Below, in pieces: positions 8,389 through 16,279 of a DNA stretch of 40,406 nt (positions are counted from its first letter, which is position 1; every line of letters starts with the position of its first letter). Both the position numbers and the translations under genes were made by a program. The stretch lies in NCBI GenBank assembly GCA_028291615.1, contig JAQGHM010000013.1, positions 1 through 40,406 of the forward strand, read 5' to 3'. The DNA comes from Phycisphaerales bacterium. GTDB lineage: Bacteria; Planctomycetota; Phycisphaerae; Tepidisphaerales; Tepidisphaeraceae. The notes under the pieces were generated by a model. The model did no database searches, had not been told where the DNA came from, and saw nothing but the letters and a program-made list of their open reading frames with translations.

Positions 8389-9740
8389 TCGCGGCATCAA
8401 GGCGATTGACCATCGTCGTGCTGTTCTATCTGGCATCGGCCGCGAGAGCCGCGGAGACCGTCGCCGTCACCGCGCCACTCGAAAAGACCCAGCACATCCC
8501 CGAAACCATCCTGTCCGACAACACGTTGCGACTAAGTTTCGGGGAAGAACGTGTCATCCTGCCGCGCGGCCTCCAACCATCCCTTCTCTGCACCCGCAAC
8601 GGCACCCTCATCCTCCAAGCCCAGGTGCCCGACAAGCCATTCCCGGCCAAGCGCATCGCCTATCCCTGGGCCATGCGCACCCAAGTCTCGCGCGACGGCG
8701 GACTCACCTGGACCACCATCCCCCTTAAGCCGGGCGAAAACGGCCTAAACATGGAAGGCGGCGCAACCCAGTTGCGCGATGGCACGATCGTCGCGCTCGA
8801 CACCTACATCACGCCCGGCGGCGGCAAGCCCGACATCGGCACAGGCCAACTCTACACCTCGACCGACGACTGGCGCACGCTGCGCGGCCCCGCGGACGTC
8901 ACCTTCGACATGCCCGGCGCGAAGTTCGACGGCTCGACCGATGACGGTGGCCGACCGCACCTGGCCATGCGCGCCCACCGCCGAATCCTCGAACTCCCGA
9001 GCGGCGACCTCCTCACCACGATCTACGGCTGGCTCGAAGGCGACCACGCGCCCGCCACCTACACGCCGACGATGATGAAGTCGCGCGTCCTGCTCGTGCG
9101 ATCGTCCGATCGCGGACAACATTGGAAGCTCATCTCCACCGTCGCCGTCGACCCCGCCGTCGGCACCGAAGGGTTCGGCGAGGCCGTCCTCTGCCGCACC
9201 AACAAGGGGCCCAACCCCAAGGCCCTGATCTGCTTCATGCGCACCGGCCGAAACATGTACCAGGCCACGTCCGAAGACGAAGGCGTGACATGGTCACCGC
9301 CGCGCGAGCTCATCTTCGCCGGGCTCGACGTCAACCGCACCGACCTCTGGATCGACCGCCTCCGCACGTTCAAGGATTTCCACGGCAAGTTGCTGAACGA
9401 AAACAACCTCGACGAGGTGCGCGGCTCGGTCGTCGATCCCGATCTGATCGAGCTGCGCGGCGGCCTGCTGGTGGCAGCGTTCGGCGTGCGCGTCCCACAG
9501 AAACTCTGCTGGCAGCACCCCGAATTCCCCTGGAACGGCAACTACCTCGCGTTCAGCCGTGACCACGGCAAGACCTGGGGCTCCGTCGTCCGCATCACCT
9601 CGGGCGTACTGACCACGCATTACATGGCCGTCGAGGAAATGCCCGCCGACAACACCCTCTTCGTTACCTACGACCTCGGCGGCTGGAGCAAAGGCATGCG
9701 CCGCGATGTGATCGGGCGAACGCTCAAGATCGACCAGTGA
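8385..9740 (+). CDS. Exported sialidase-like beta-propeller protein (BNR repeats)
   Basis: A 451-residue exported protein with the six-bladed sialidase fold. An N-terminal signal peptide is seen (RRLTIVVLFYLASAARA). Asp-box motifs S-x-D-x-G-x-x-W occur as SRDGGLTW, SSDRGQHW, TSEDEGVTW and SRDHGKTW, with a degenerate STDDWRTL. LPRGLQPSLL near residue 60 and the later conserved Arg and Glu positions suit the family, but the full Arg triad and Tyr/Glu pair cannot be confirmed by eye, so sialidase activity is unproven. It could act on sulfated or acidic glycans. The ATG overlaps the SPFH stop by four bases, so it is translationally coupled; an in-frame codon at 8307 would lie far inside the SPFH gene. 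The zinc-ribbon gene begins 7 bases after its stop. Confidence 0.85.
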   Translation: MIAASRRLTIVVLFYLASAARAAETVAVTAPLEKTQHIPETILSDNTLRLSFGEERVILPRGLQPSLLCTRNGTLILQAQVPDKPFPAKRIAYPWAMRTQVSRDGGLTWTTIPLKPGENGLNMEGGATQLRDGTIVALDTYITPGGGKPDIGTGQLYTSTDDWRTLRGPADVTFDMPGAKFDGSTDDGGRPHLAMRAHRRILELPSGDLLTTIYGWLEGDHAPATYTPTMMKSRVLLVRSSDRGQHWKLISTVAVDPAVGTEGFGEAVLCRTNKGPNPKALICFMRTGRNMYQATSEDEGVTWSPPRELIFAGLDVNRTDLWIDRLRTFKDFHGKLLNENNLDEVRGSVVDPDLIELRGGLLVAAFGVRVPQKLCWQHPEFPWNGNYLAFSRDHGKTWGSVVRITSGVLTTHYMAVEEMPADNTLFVTYDLGGWSKGMRRDVIGRTLKIDQ

Positions 9741-9747
9741 ACCGCAC

Positions 9748-10857
9748 ATGGATACCGCTCAACCGGGCACCAAATCCCAGCACCAGTTCCCCTGCAAAGA
9801 CTGCGGCGCAGACCTCGTCTTCGCCCCCGGCACCAACTGCCTCAAGTGCCCCTACTGCGGCGCAGAAAACTGCATCCCCGATGCCCCGCCGGGAGCGGTC
9901 CAGGAAGAAGACTTCCGCGCCACTCTAGCCAACCTCACCCACTCACAAGACCTCCAGGACACGCTAGCCGTCAAGTGCGTCGCCTGCGGCGCTGAATCCC
10001 AATTCGGCTCCGACGTCGTCTCCAGCAAATGCCCCTTCTGCGGCGCAGCCATCGTCGCCACCGCCCAGTCCAAAAAGCAAATCAAACCCAAAGCCCTCCT
10101 CCCCTTCCTGATCACCAGAGAAGAGGCTTCCACCGCCTTCCGCCGCTGGGTCGCCTCCCTCTGGTTTGCCCCCAGCGAACTAACCCGCACCGCCGAACGC
10201 TCCGGCATCGACGGCGTCTACACCCCCGCCTGGACCTACGACGCCGACACCGATTCCGCCTACACCGGCCAGCGCGGTGACGACTACTGGGACACCGAGA
10301 CCTACACCGACCGCGACGCCAACGGCAACACCGTCACCCGAACCCGCCAGGTCCGCCGCACCCGCTGGTCCTACGTCAGCGGCCAGGTCGCCAACCAATT
10401 CGATGACATCCTCGTCCTCGCCAGCAACTCCCTCCCCCGCAAGATCGCCCAGCGCCTCGAACCATGGGACCTGAAAAACCTCGTCCCCTACCGCGACGAA
10501 TACCTCAGCGGCTTCGTCGCCGAGAGCTACCAGGTCGATCTCCCCCAGGGCTTCGACACCGCCCGCGGCATCATGGACGGCTACATCCGCCAATCAATAT
10601 GCCGAGACATCGGCGGCGACCACCAGCAGATCGCCACCGTCAACACCCGCTACGAAAACATCACCTTCAAACACACCCTCCTCCCCGTCTGGATCAGCGC
10701 CTACCGCTACCGCGAGCGAGTATTCCGCTTCCTCGTCAACGCCCGAAGCGGCGAAGTCCAAGGCGAACGCCCCTACAGCGCCTGGAAGATCACCGCCGTA
10801 GTCCTCGCCGCCATCTTCGTAGTCATCCTGATCGCCCTCTTCGCCCACGCCCACTAA
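9748..10857 (+). CDS. Double zinc-ribbon protein with C-terminal membrane anchor
   Basis: A 369-residue protein with two zinc ribbons at the N-terminus: CKDCGADL with CLKCPYCGAEN (about residues 15-43), and CVACGAES with CPFCGAAI (about 76-103). The central 200 residues are beta-rich with aromatic motifs (GVYTPAWTYDADTDSAY, TRWSYVSGQVANQFDDILV, ITFKHTLLPVWISAYRYR). One membrane helix ends the protein (KITAVVLAAIFVVILIALFAHAH), so the zinc ribbons face the cytoplasm if the short tail is outside. Homologues are widely misnamed as primosomal N' or helicase-related; nothing here looks like a helicase. It usually accompanies SPFH proteins, so a joint membrane complex is likely. Its ATG is 7 bases after the sialidase stop. 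Confidence 0.85.
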   Translation: MDTAQPGTKSQHQFPCKDCGADLVFAPGTNCLKCPYCGAENCIPDAPPGAVQEEDFRATLANLTHSQDLQDTLAVKCVACGAESQFGSDVVSSKCPFCGAAIVATAQSKKQIKPKALLPFLITREEASTAFRRWVASLWFAPSELTRTAERSGIDGVYTPAWTYDADTDSAYTGQRGDDYWDTETYTDRDANGNTVTRTRQVRRTRWSYVSGQVANQFDDILVLASNSLPRKIAQRLEPWDLKNLVPYRDEYLSGFVAESYQVDLPQGFDTARGIMDGYIRQSICRDIGGDHQQIATVNTRYENITFKHTLLPVWISAYRYRERVFRFLVNARSGEVQGERPYSAWKITAVVLAAIFVVILIALFAHAH

Positions 10858-10983
10858 CCGCGACTTTTGCCTTTTGCCCTCTACCTTTTGCCTTTCTTCC
10901 CGCAACCCCCACCCCTCCCCGCGCATATTACGGTTATAATCCCCTCCCGCGGACCGAAAGCTTCCCAGACCGAGGAACCGTTC

Positions 10984-12894
10984 ATGACGCTCCCCACCAA
11001 GGCCCTCGCCATCGTATTCCTCGCGCTCGTCGCGCCGGCCCTCCACGCCGCCGACCAGACCGTCCCCCTCCCCTACACCTCCCCCGACAAGGACGGCAAC
11101 ACCTGGATGGTCCACTTCTACGGCTACCTCCAGCAGCAGGGCAACATGCCCGTCTACTCCAATGCCGGCGTCCTCTCGATCAACGGCACCAACTCCTCCG
11201 GCCGCGTCGTCCAGCGCCAGGTCAAGATCGACGGCAAGACCGGCGAGCTCATCCTCGAAAACCTCCAGATGGGCACCGTCAACGTCACCCGCCGCTTCCA
11301 GTTCAACAAAGATGAAGGCTACGTCCGCATCATCGATGTGCTGAAGAACACGCAGAACCGCGACATGCCCGTCCAGCTCGCCCTCAACGCCAACGTCAAC
11401 TACGGCATCCAAAGCGCGCAGACCATTGCCGACCCCAAGAAGAAAAACCAGAACTACGCCTGGGTCGGCACAACCTCCGCCAACAATAAGGCCGTCGTCG
11501 AGATCTTCAACGGCATCAACATCAAGACGCCATTCTCCATCGACTATCAGCCCGGCAATTCCCAGGTCGTCGGCAACCTCAGTACGACGATCCCCGCCAA
11601 TAAAGAGATCGCGATCATGCACATCCACGCGGTCGCCAACAGCGCCGCCGAAGGCCAGGACCTGGTCAAGAAGTTCAAGGAATCCAAGGCTCTCAAGGAC
11701 GTCGCCCCCTCCCTGCGAAAGTTGATCGTCAACTTCAACGCCGGCTCGGCCTTCTACGGCGATTACGAGATCCTCCGCGGCGATCTCTTCGACGTCGTCG
11801 AGATGCGCACCGGCGACCAGTTCCGCGGCAACCTCAAGGACGCCTCCTACAAGATCGACACCTTCTATGGCCCCGTCACCATCCCCGCCGAAAAGGTCCT
11901 CTGCGTCATCAGCCTCGGCGCCGTTCGCCCGCGCCAGCTTCTCTTCACCATCGACGGCGACGTCATCGGCGGCAAGCTCGAAAAGGACAAGGTCGCCCTC
12001 GAGCTCTCCGACGGACAGACGATGGAAATCCCCCTCGCCGGCATCGCCCGCGTCGGTTACCGCAAACGCGCCGGCGAGGTCGAAGACCCGATCCTCGACA
12101 AGCCCTTCGTCCTCATGCGCACCGGCGAACGCATCGCCATCCAGATGCCCACCGCCCCCATCACCGTCCACACCCGCTTCGGCCCCATGAACCTCCAACC
12201 CGCCTCTCTCACCGCCCTGGTCTTCCAGAACGAGGAGCACGCCGTCCACGAGGTCCGCATGACCGACGGCACCCGCCTCGCCGCCCTGGTCGATAGCGTG
12301 CAACTCGAAGCCAAGCTCGCATCATCCGATCAGACGATCAAGTTCCCCCTCATCAGCGCCGCCCGCCTGCAGCTAAAACCCGAAACCCCCGAAAGCGACG
12401 AGCCCGCCCCCCAACTGCGCCTGACAAACGAAGAGCTGATGGTCGGCACCTTAGCCGGCAAGCTGAAACTCGACACCGGTTTCTCGCTTCTGACGCTAGA
12501 CGCCGACGGCATCAAAACCCTCACCCGTGTGAAGGAATCCCCGCAGGATGTCCAAGTCTCCCTCTGGGACGAAACCAGCTTCCGCGGCCAACTCCAGGAA
12601 CCCGAGGTCACCTGCATCACCAAAGGCGGCCTCGAAGTCAAAGTCCCCATCGCCCTCATCGAAGAATACACCCAACCCGCCCCCAAACCCTCAGGCGCGA
12701 TCGTCACCAAGATCAAGGAGCTGGTAACCGAGCTAAACGCCGACGACTGGTCCGCCAGACAAAAAGCCCAGGAAAAACTCTCCGGCATGGGCCCCATCGC
12801 CGCCAGCGTCCTCCGCGACCTCCGCAGCGCCCAACCCGAAGAAGCGCAATCCCGAATAGACCAGATCCTCGGCGCGCTGGACAAGAAAAAATAG
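10984..12894 (+). CDS. Large exported protein with repeated short beta modules
   Basis: A 636-residue protein with a signal peptide (KALAIVFLALVAPALHA). The start is ATG 10984, after a GAGGAACC site; the open frame to 10867 is intergenic. Residues 20-250 are a beta-rich domain I do not recognise. From about 255 to 580, five or so similar units of 50-65 residues recur, each with a D/T-G-x-x-F/I-x-G-x-L turn, a run of beta residues and an I-P-L-x-x-I-x-x-I ending (GDQFRGNLKDASY, GDVIGGKLEKDKVALEL, EELMVGTLAGKLKLDTG, TSFRGQLQEPEVTC). This resembles small Sm-like barrels in tandem. The last 55 residues (LNADDWSARQKAQEKLSGMG, DQILGALDKKK) look like one HEAT-type helical hairpin. Function unknown; likely periplasmic. 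Confidence 0.8.
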   Translation: MTLPTKALAIVFLALVAPALHAADQTVPLPYTSPDKDGNTWMVHFYGYLQQQGNMPVYSNAGVLSINGTNSSGRVVQRQVKIDGKTGELILENLQMGTVNVTRRFQFNKDEGYVRIIDVLKNTQNRDMPVQLALNANVNYGIQSAQTIADPKKKNQNYAWVGTTSANNKAVVEIFNGINIKTPFSIDYQPGNSQVVGNLSTTIPANKEIAIMHIHAVANSAAEGQDLVKKFKESKALKDVAPSLRKLIVNFNAGSAFYGDYEILRGDLFDVVEMRTGDQFRGNLKDASYKIDTFYGPVTIPAEKVLCVISLGAVRPRQLLFTIDGDVIGGKLEKDKVALELSDGQTMEIPLAGIARVGYRKRAGEVEDPILDKPFVLMRTGERIAIQMPTAPITVHTRFGPMNLQPASLTALVFQNEEHAVHEVRMTDGTRLAALVDSVQLEAKLASSDQTIKFPLISAARLQLKPETPESDEPAPQLRLTNEELMVGTLAGKLKLDTGFSLLTLDADGIKTLTRVKESPQDVQVSLWDETSFRGQLQEPEVTCITKGGLEVKVPIALIEEYTQPAPKPSGAIVTKIKELVTELNADDWSARQKAQEKLSGMGPIAASVLRDLRSAQPEEAQSRIDQILGALDKKK

Positions 12895-12895
12895 A

Positions 12896-13114
12896 TCAGC
12901 TCGAAGAAGCTCGCTTGGCAATAGCGGAAAGTTCCGCAGAGACGGCCGGTGGTATTGCCTCCGTCCGCCTGTCGTCGGGTCGGGTAGCCCCATTCGAGGC
13001 GGACAGGAGATTCCGATCTTCAAGTTCCTCGATCATAGGCCGCGCCTTTTCCTTCCGCGCCTTATTGGCGGCTGCGAAACTTCCGGCGAAGGTTGTACCT
13101 TTTTTGCGAAACAT
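12896..13114 (-). CDS. Mini LEPR-XLL protein (72 aa)
   Basis: A short gene 20 bases after the sedolisin stop on the same strand, so probably co-transcribed. It begins MFRKKGTTFAGSFAAANK after a GAAAGGAATC site. A basic helix-like stretch is followed by EELEDRNLLSAS at about residues 29-40, the LEPR-XLL signature seen at the N-terminus of much larger secreted proteins. The rest is about 30 polar residues with no domain. No hydrophobic segment long enough for a membrane helix is visible. It may be a stand-alone signature peptide, a sorting partner of the sedolisin, or the surviving start of a longer, deleted gene. Its stop lies 2 bases from the stop of the converging gene. Confidence 0.6.
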   Translation of the reverse strand: MFRKKGTTFAGSFAAANKARKEKARPMIEELEDRNLLSASNGATRPDDRRTEAIPPAVSAELSAIAKRASSS

Positions 13115-13134
13115 GATTCCTTTCCAGTCAACGG

Positions 13135-15042
13135 CTAGCAATCCACACGCTCGTCGTCGATCAATCGAATAGGCGAGCCGCCATTAAAGGCCGAGCGAAT
13201 CCCGGCGGATTTTTTACGATTGCCATAGCGGTAGCTGAGCAACACCACATCCGCCACCACGAACGCCAAACCGGTCGCCCCCAGACGCGCCATGTCATCC
13301 GCTCGACCCGTGAACGCGGCCGACAGCGCCGCAAGCTCCCCTTCCGCCGCAAGCGCCGATTGCTCCAATGCCGTTCCGATTCGCGCAGCCGTGGACGTGA
13401 TCAACACTTCCTGTGCTGCCGCAGGAAAACTGCTCAGCCGGATCAGCGGCTGGGCAAACTGCAAATGCTCGATTGTGTGGATGGACAGCGTCATTCGCGT
13501 GAGCGGATAAGCCGATGCGATCGCCGGGACCAGTCGCTGAACGGACTCGGTCGTTCCCGAGCCCCGCTCGCCCGACATCGCCGCTGTGCTCGCAACGGTC
13601 TGCGTTGATGGCAAGTCCAGACCTTCGACGATCGGCGGCAGGCTCATCTGAGGACTGATTTCCAGGCTCATGACATTCGCCGGCGTAATCGGCTCACGTT
13701 GATTCGCGAGCGCCGCTTTGCGCGTCACCGCCACCGTCGTGGTGCGCGCGGCACTGCTGACTTTGGTCGAGCTCGTCGCTTTGAGTGAAGCGGTCGCATT
13801 GGAAGTCAGCGCGGCAATCAGCGAACTGGCCTTGGGCGAGCCAATTCCGGTAAGCGTGTCATAGCCCGTTGAAGCGGCGACGTAGACCGCCCGTCCGCCA
13901 AACCGTCCCTGCCCGCCCCCGCTGTACCCCAGAAAGCTGCTCCCGCCGGTGATGTCACGAAAACTGGCGGAATAAGCGGATGAATTGCCGTAAATCGAAT
14001 ACACGTCCGACAGCGTCTGCGCCGTGGTCAGCGTCGTCCGTTTCGCCGCGACGCGCGCCGCGTCCGCGATCGCGATGATCCCCGCCCACGCCGGCGCGCC
14101 CGCGCTGGTGCCGCCAACTTCCTGCCACCCGACGTAACCCTGATACGCCAGCGAATCGTAAACCGCAAAGCCGGTATTCGGATCGGCATTGAATGACACG
14201 TCCGGCGACGTTCGCGTCGTCCTGCCCGTCGCCGCTGACTGCACCCCCAGCGTCTCGTAGCTGCTGCTCCCGCCTGAGCTGTCGTTCCACGCAGTCTCGC
14301 TGGCGATCGAGCCGCTGCTCGAAATCGTCATCGTCGTTCCGCCGACCGATAGGACGTTGGACGATACCGCCGGCCATTCCGCCCCGCCTGAAGCGCCCCC
14401 ATCACCGCTGGCGGCGACAAAGGTGATGCCGGTGTGCCCGCTCGGCGTCGTGAAATAACTGTCGTAGCTCGTCTCGCTCTTGAACTCGCTGGTTCCCCAA
14501 CTCATGGAAACCACCGAAACCCCGGGGATGCTGCGCGCGTAGTCCACCGCGCTCATCAGGCTGCTGAGGCTGTCCGAAGCCGCGTCCACCAGGACGATGT
14601 TCGCCTTGGGCGCAATGGCATGCGCCCATTCCACGTCAAGCGAGATCTCCGTCGCCCACCCCGCATCCGCCGCCGGCAATTTCCGCGGACTGCCGTTGGA
14701 GCTGATCTGCGCGAAGCTGCCGGGGGCGCTAAGGCCAAACTGCTTGTCAAACACCGCCAGATCCGCGGCAATGTTCGGATCGCTGTATGCATCGACGATC
14801 GCGATCGTCTGTCCGCTCCCATCGCCGGTAATGCCGTACGCGGTTCGGATTTGAGCCGGCGTGTAACCCGCAATACCGCTGGATGAAGAAGCCGCCGCGA
14901 CGACGAGCGTCATCGGGCTCACGATCGGATCGTTGGCGCTGCTCGACAGCATGCAACGTGATTCCAGCGATTCGACGAACGACCGGATCACCCTGCCGTT
15001 TGTTGCTTTCACACATTTAGATTTAAAGCGATGATTAACCAT
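13135..15042 (-). CDS. Sedolisin (S53) family protease with LEPR-XLL N-terminus
   Basis: A 635-residue exported serine-carboxyl protease. The order is: basic N-terminus, ESLESRCMLS signature (about 24-33), the S53 catalytic domain (about 58-445), a 135-residue low-complexity and helical linker, a membrane helix (about 587-605, GLAFVVADVVLLSYRY) and a short basic tail. Catalytic residues are present: Glu132 and Asp136 in WATEISLDVEW, Asp214 in AASGDGGA, and Ser313 in GGTSAGAPAWAG. The long pro-domain typical of acid sedolisins is absent, since only about 57 residues precede the domain. The DITGGSS and GYDTLTGIGSP motifs match the calcium-site region. ATG 15042 has GCAGGA upstream. The C-terminal helix suggests the enzyme stays membrane-tethered. 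Confidence 0.9.
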   Translation of the reverse strand: MVNHRFKSKCVKATNGRVIRSFVESLESRCMLSSSANDPIVSPMTLVVAAASSSSGIAGYTPAQIRTAYGITGDGSGQTIAIVDAYSDPNIAADLAVFDKQFGLSAPGSFAQISSNGSPRKLPAADAGWATEISLDVEWAHAIAPKANIVLVDAASDSLSSLMSAVDYARSIPGVSVVSMSWGTSEFKSETSYDSYFTTPSGHTGITFVAASGDGGASGGAEWPAVSSNVLSVGGTTMTISSSGSIASETAWNDSSGGSSSYETLGVQSAATGRTTRTSPDVSFNADPNTGFAVYDSLAYQGYVGWQEVGGTSAGAPAWAGIIAIADAARVAAKRTTLTTAQTLSDVYSIYGNSSAYSASFRDITGGSSFLGYSGGGQGRFGGRAVYVAASTGYDTLTGIGSPKASSLIAALTSNATASLKATSSTKVSSAARTTTVAVTRKAALANQREPITPANVMSLEISPQMSLPPIVEGLDLPSTQTVASTAAMSGERGSGTTESVQRLVPAIASAYPLTRMTLSIHTIEHLQFAQPLIRLSSFPAAAQEVLITSTAARIGTALEQSALAAEGELAALSAAFTGRADDMARLGATGLAFVVADVVLLSYRYGNRKKSAGIRSAFNGGSPIRLIDDERVDC

Positions 15043-15195
15043 AAACGTCCTGCATAAAAATGGGCGCATAAGCCCCGACGATGTACAAACTCGTTCGACG
15101 TTGTAGTGGTTGCGCGTCGCCGCAGTTTCAGCGTCCACCTGCCATGCGAAATCGTCCAGAGATTCTGAAAACCAGCCGACCTACACTGAAGGTCG

Positions 15196-16203
15196 ATGGA
15201 CGTGCTCAGCGTGATCCTGGAAACCGTTCGGCTGCGCAGTTTCGTCCACTGTCAGAACGTCTTCAGCGCGCCGTGGGGTTTCTGGGTGCCGCAGGACATC
15301 GGCGATGTTCCGCCCAGTGCCCGCGATTTGATGAAGAAAATCTCTGACGCCGCCCTCGGCCCCAACGCGCGCGCCGCCATCGCCGAGGCTGCATTTTTCG
15401 TGATCACGCGCGGCCAGTGCCAATTGCAGATCCACGGCGATAAGACCGTCCACGCGCTGTCCGCCGGCGACCTGGTCGTCATGCCGCAAAAACGCCGCTT
15501 TGAATTGCGCGATGATCTGAACAGCCCCGTCCGTCCGCTCTGGGAAATACTTCGCCCCGAGCATTTCAAAACCGGCGCGGTCGTCGAATACGGCGGCGGT
15601 GGCGCGATCACCAACTTCGTCACCGGTGGGTTCTATTTTCAAAACAGCGATGCCGGCCGCCTCTTGTCCGCCCTTCCCCCCGTGATTCACATGTCCGCCG
15701 CGCAGGAACGCCTCGCCCCCTGGCTCGGCGAAGCCGTCAAAATACTGACCCAGGAAACATCGGGAAATCAGCCCGGCGCTCGCGCCGTAGTCAACCACAT
15801 GGCGTCGGTGCTTTTCGTGCAGGCGGTTCGCTTTTACATCGCCGGCGTACCGGGAAATAATCCGAGCTGGCTCAGCGCCTTGTTTGATTCCCAGATCGGG
15901 CCAGCCCTTTGGCACATCCATTCCAGCCCCCAGACTAATTGGACCGTCGCCGCGCTGGCGGATCGCGCATTGATGTCGCGATCCGCGTTCGCCGCCAAGT
16001 TCTCATCATGGGTGGGCGAACCGCCCCTGCAATACCTGATCAATTACCGCATGCAATTTGCCGCCACGCTGCTCGAAGATCCCGCCGCCGGAGTGAAGGA
16101 GGTCGCCGCCAGGGTGGGCTATCACTCTGAAAGCGCCTTCAGCAATGCGTTCAAGAAGTTTTACGGCGCTGCCCCCGCGCTTTATCGGCAGCGTTCGCGT
16201 TAA
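15196..16203 (+). CDS. AraC-family regulator with N-terminal cupin domain
   Basis: A transcription factor of 335 residues. The N-terminal half (about 1-190) is a cupin-type sensing domain: AEAAFFVITRGQCQLQIHGD, HALSAGDLVVMPQ and the typical VTGGFYFQNSDAGRLLSALPPVIHM. This matches the cupin_6 AraC subgroup often found near oxidoreductase genes. The C-terminal third (about 235-335) has the double helix-turn-helix (VAALADRALMSRSAFAAKFSSWVG and VKEVAARVGYHSESAFSNAFKKFYGAAPALYRQR). It is divergent from the sedolisin gene with 150 bases between, so it might regulate that operon. The ligand is not predictable. The ATG follows a weak GAAGG site. Confidence 0.9.
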   Translation: MDVLSVILETVRLRSFVHCQNVFSAPWGFWVPQDIGDVPPSARDLMKKISDAALGPNARAAIAEAAFFVITRGQCQLQIHGDKTVHALSAGDLVVMPQKRRFELRDDLNSPVRPLWEILRPEHFKTGAVVEYGGGGAITNFVTGGFYFQNSDAGRLLSALPPVIHMSAAQERLAPWLGEAVKILTQETSGNQPGARAVVNHMASVLFVQAVRFYIAGVPGNNPSWLSALFDSQIGPALWHIHSSPQTNWTVAALADRALMSRSAFAAKFSSWVGEPPLQYLINYRMQFAATLLEDPAAGVKEVAARVGYHSESAFSNAFKKFYGAAPALYRQRSR

Positions 16204-16279
16204 GGGTGTCCGCAATTTAGTTGAACCCTCCATCCCTTCCGAATACCATCACCTCACTCACCAATTAAAAGGATCACCA

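Noticed and set aside
10594..12303. A 569-codon minus-strand frame
   Set aside because: Antisense shadow of the exported multi-module gene; low-complexity Val, Asp and Gly content and no start signal.
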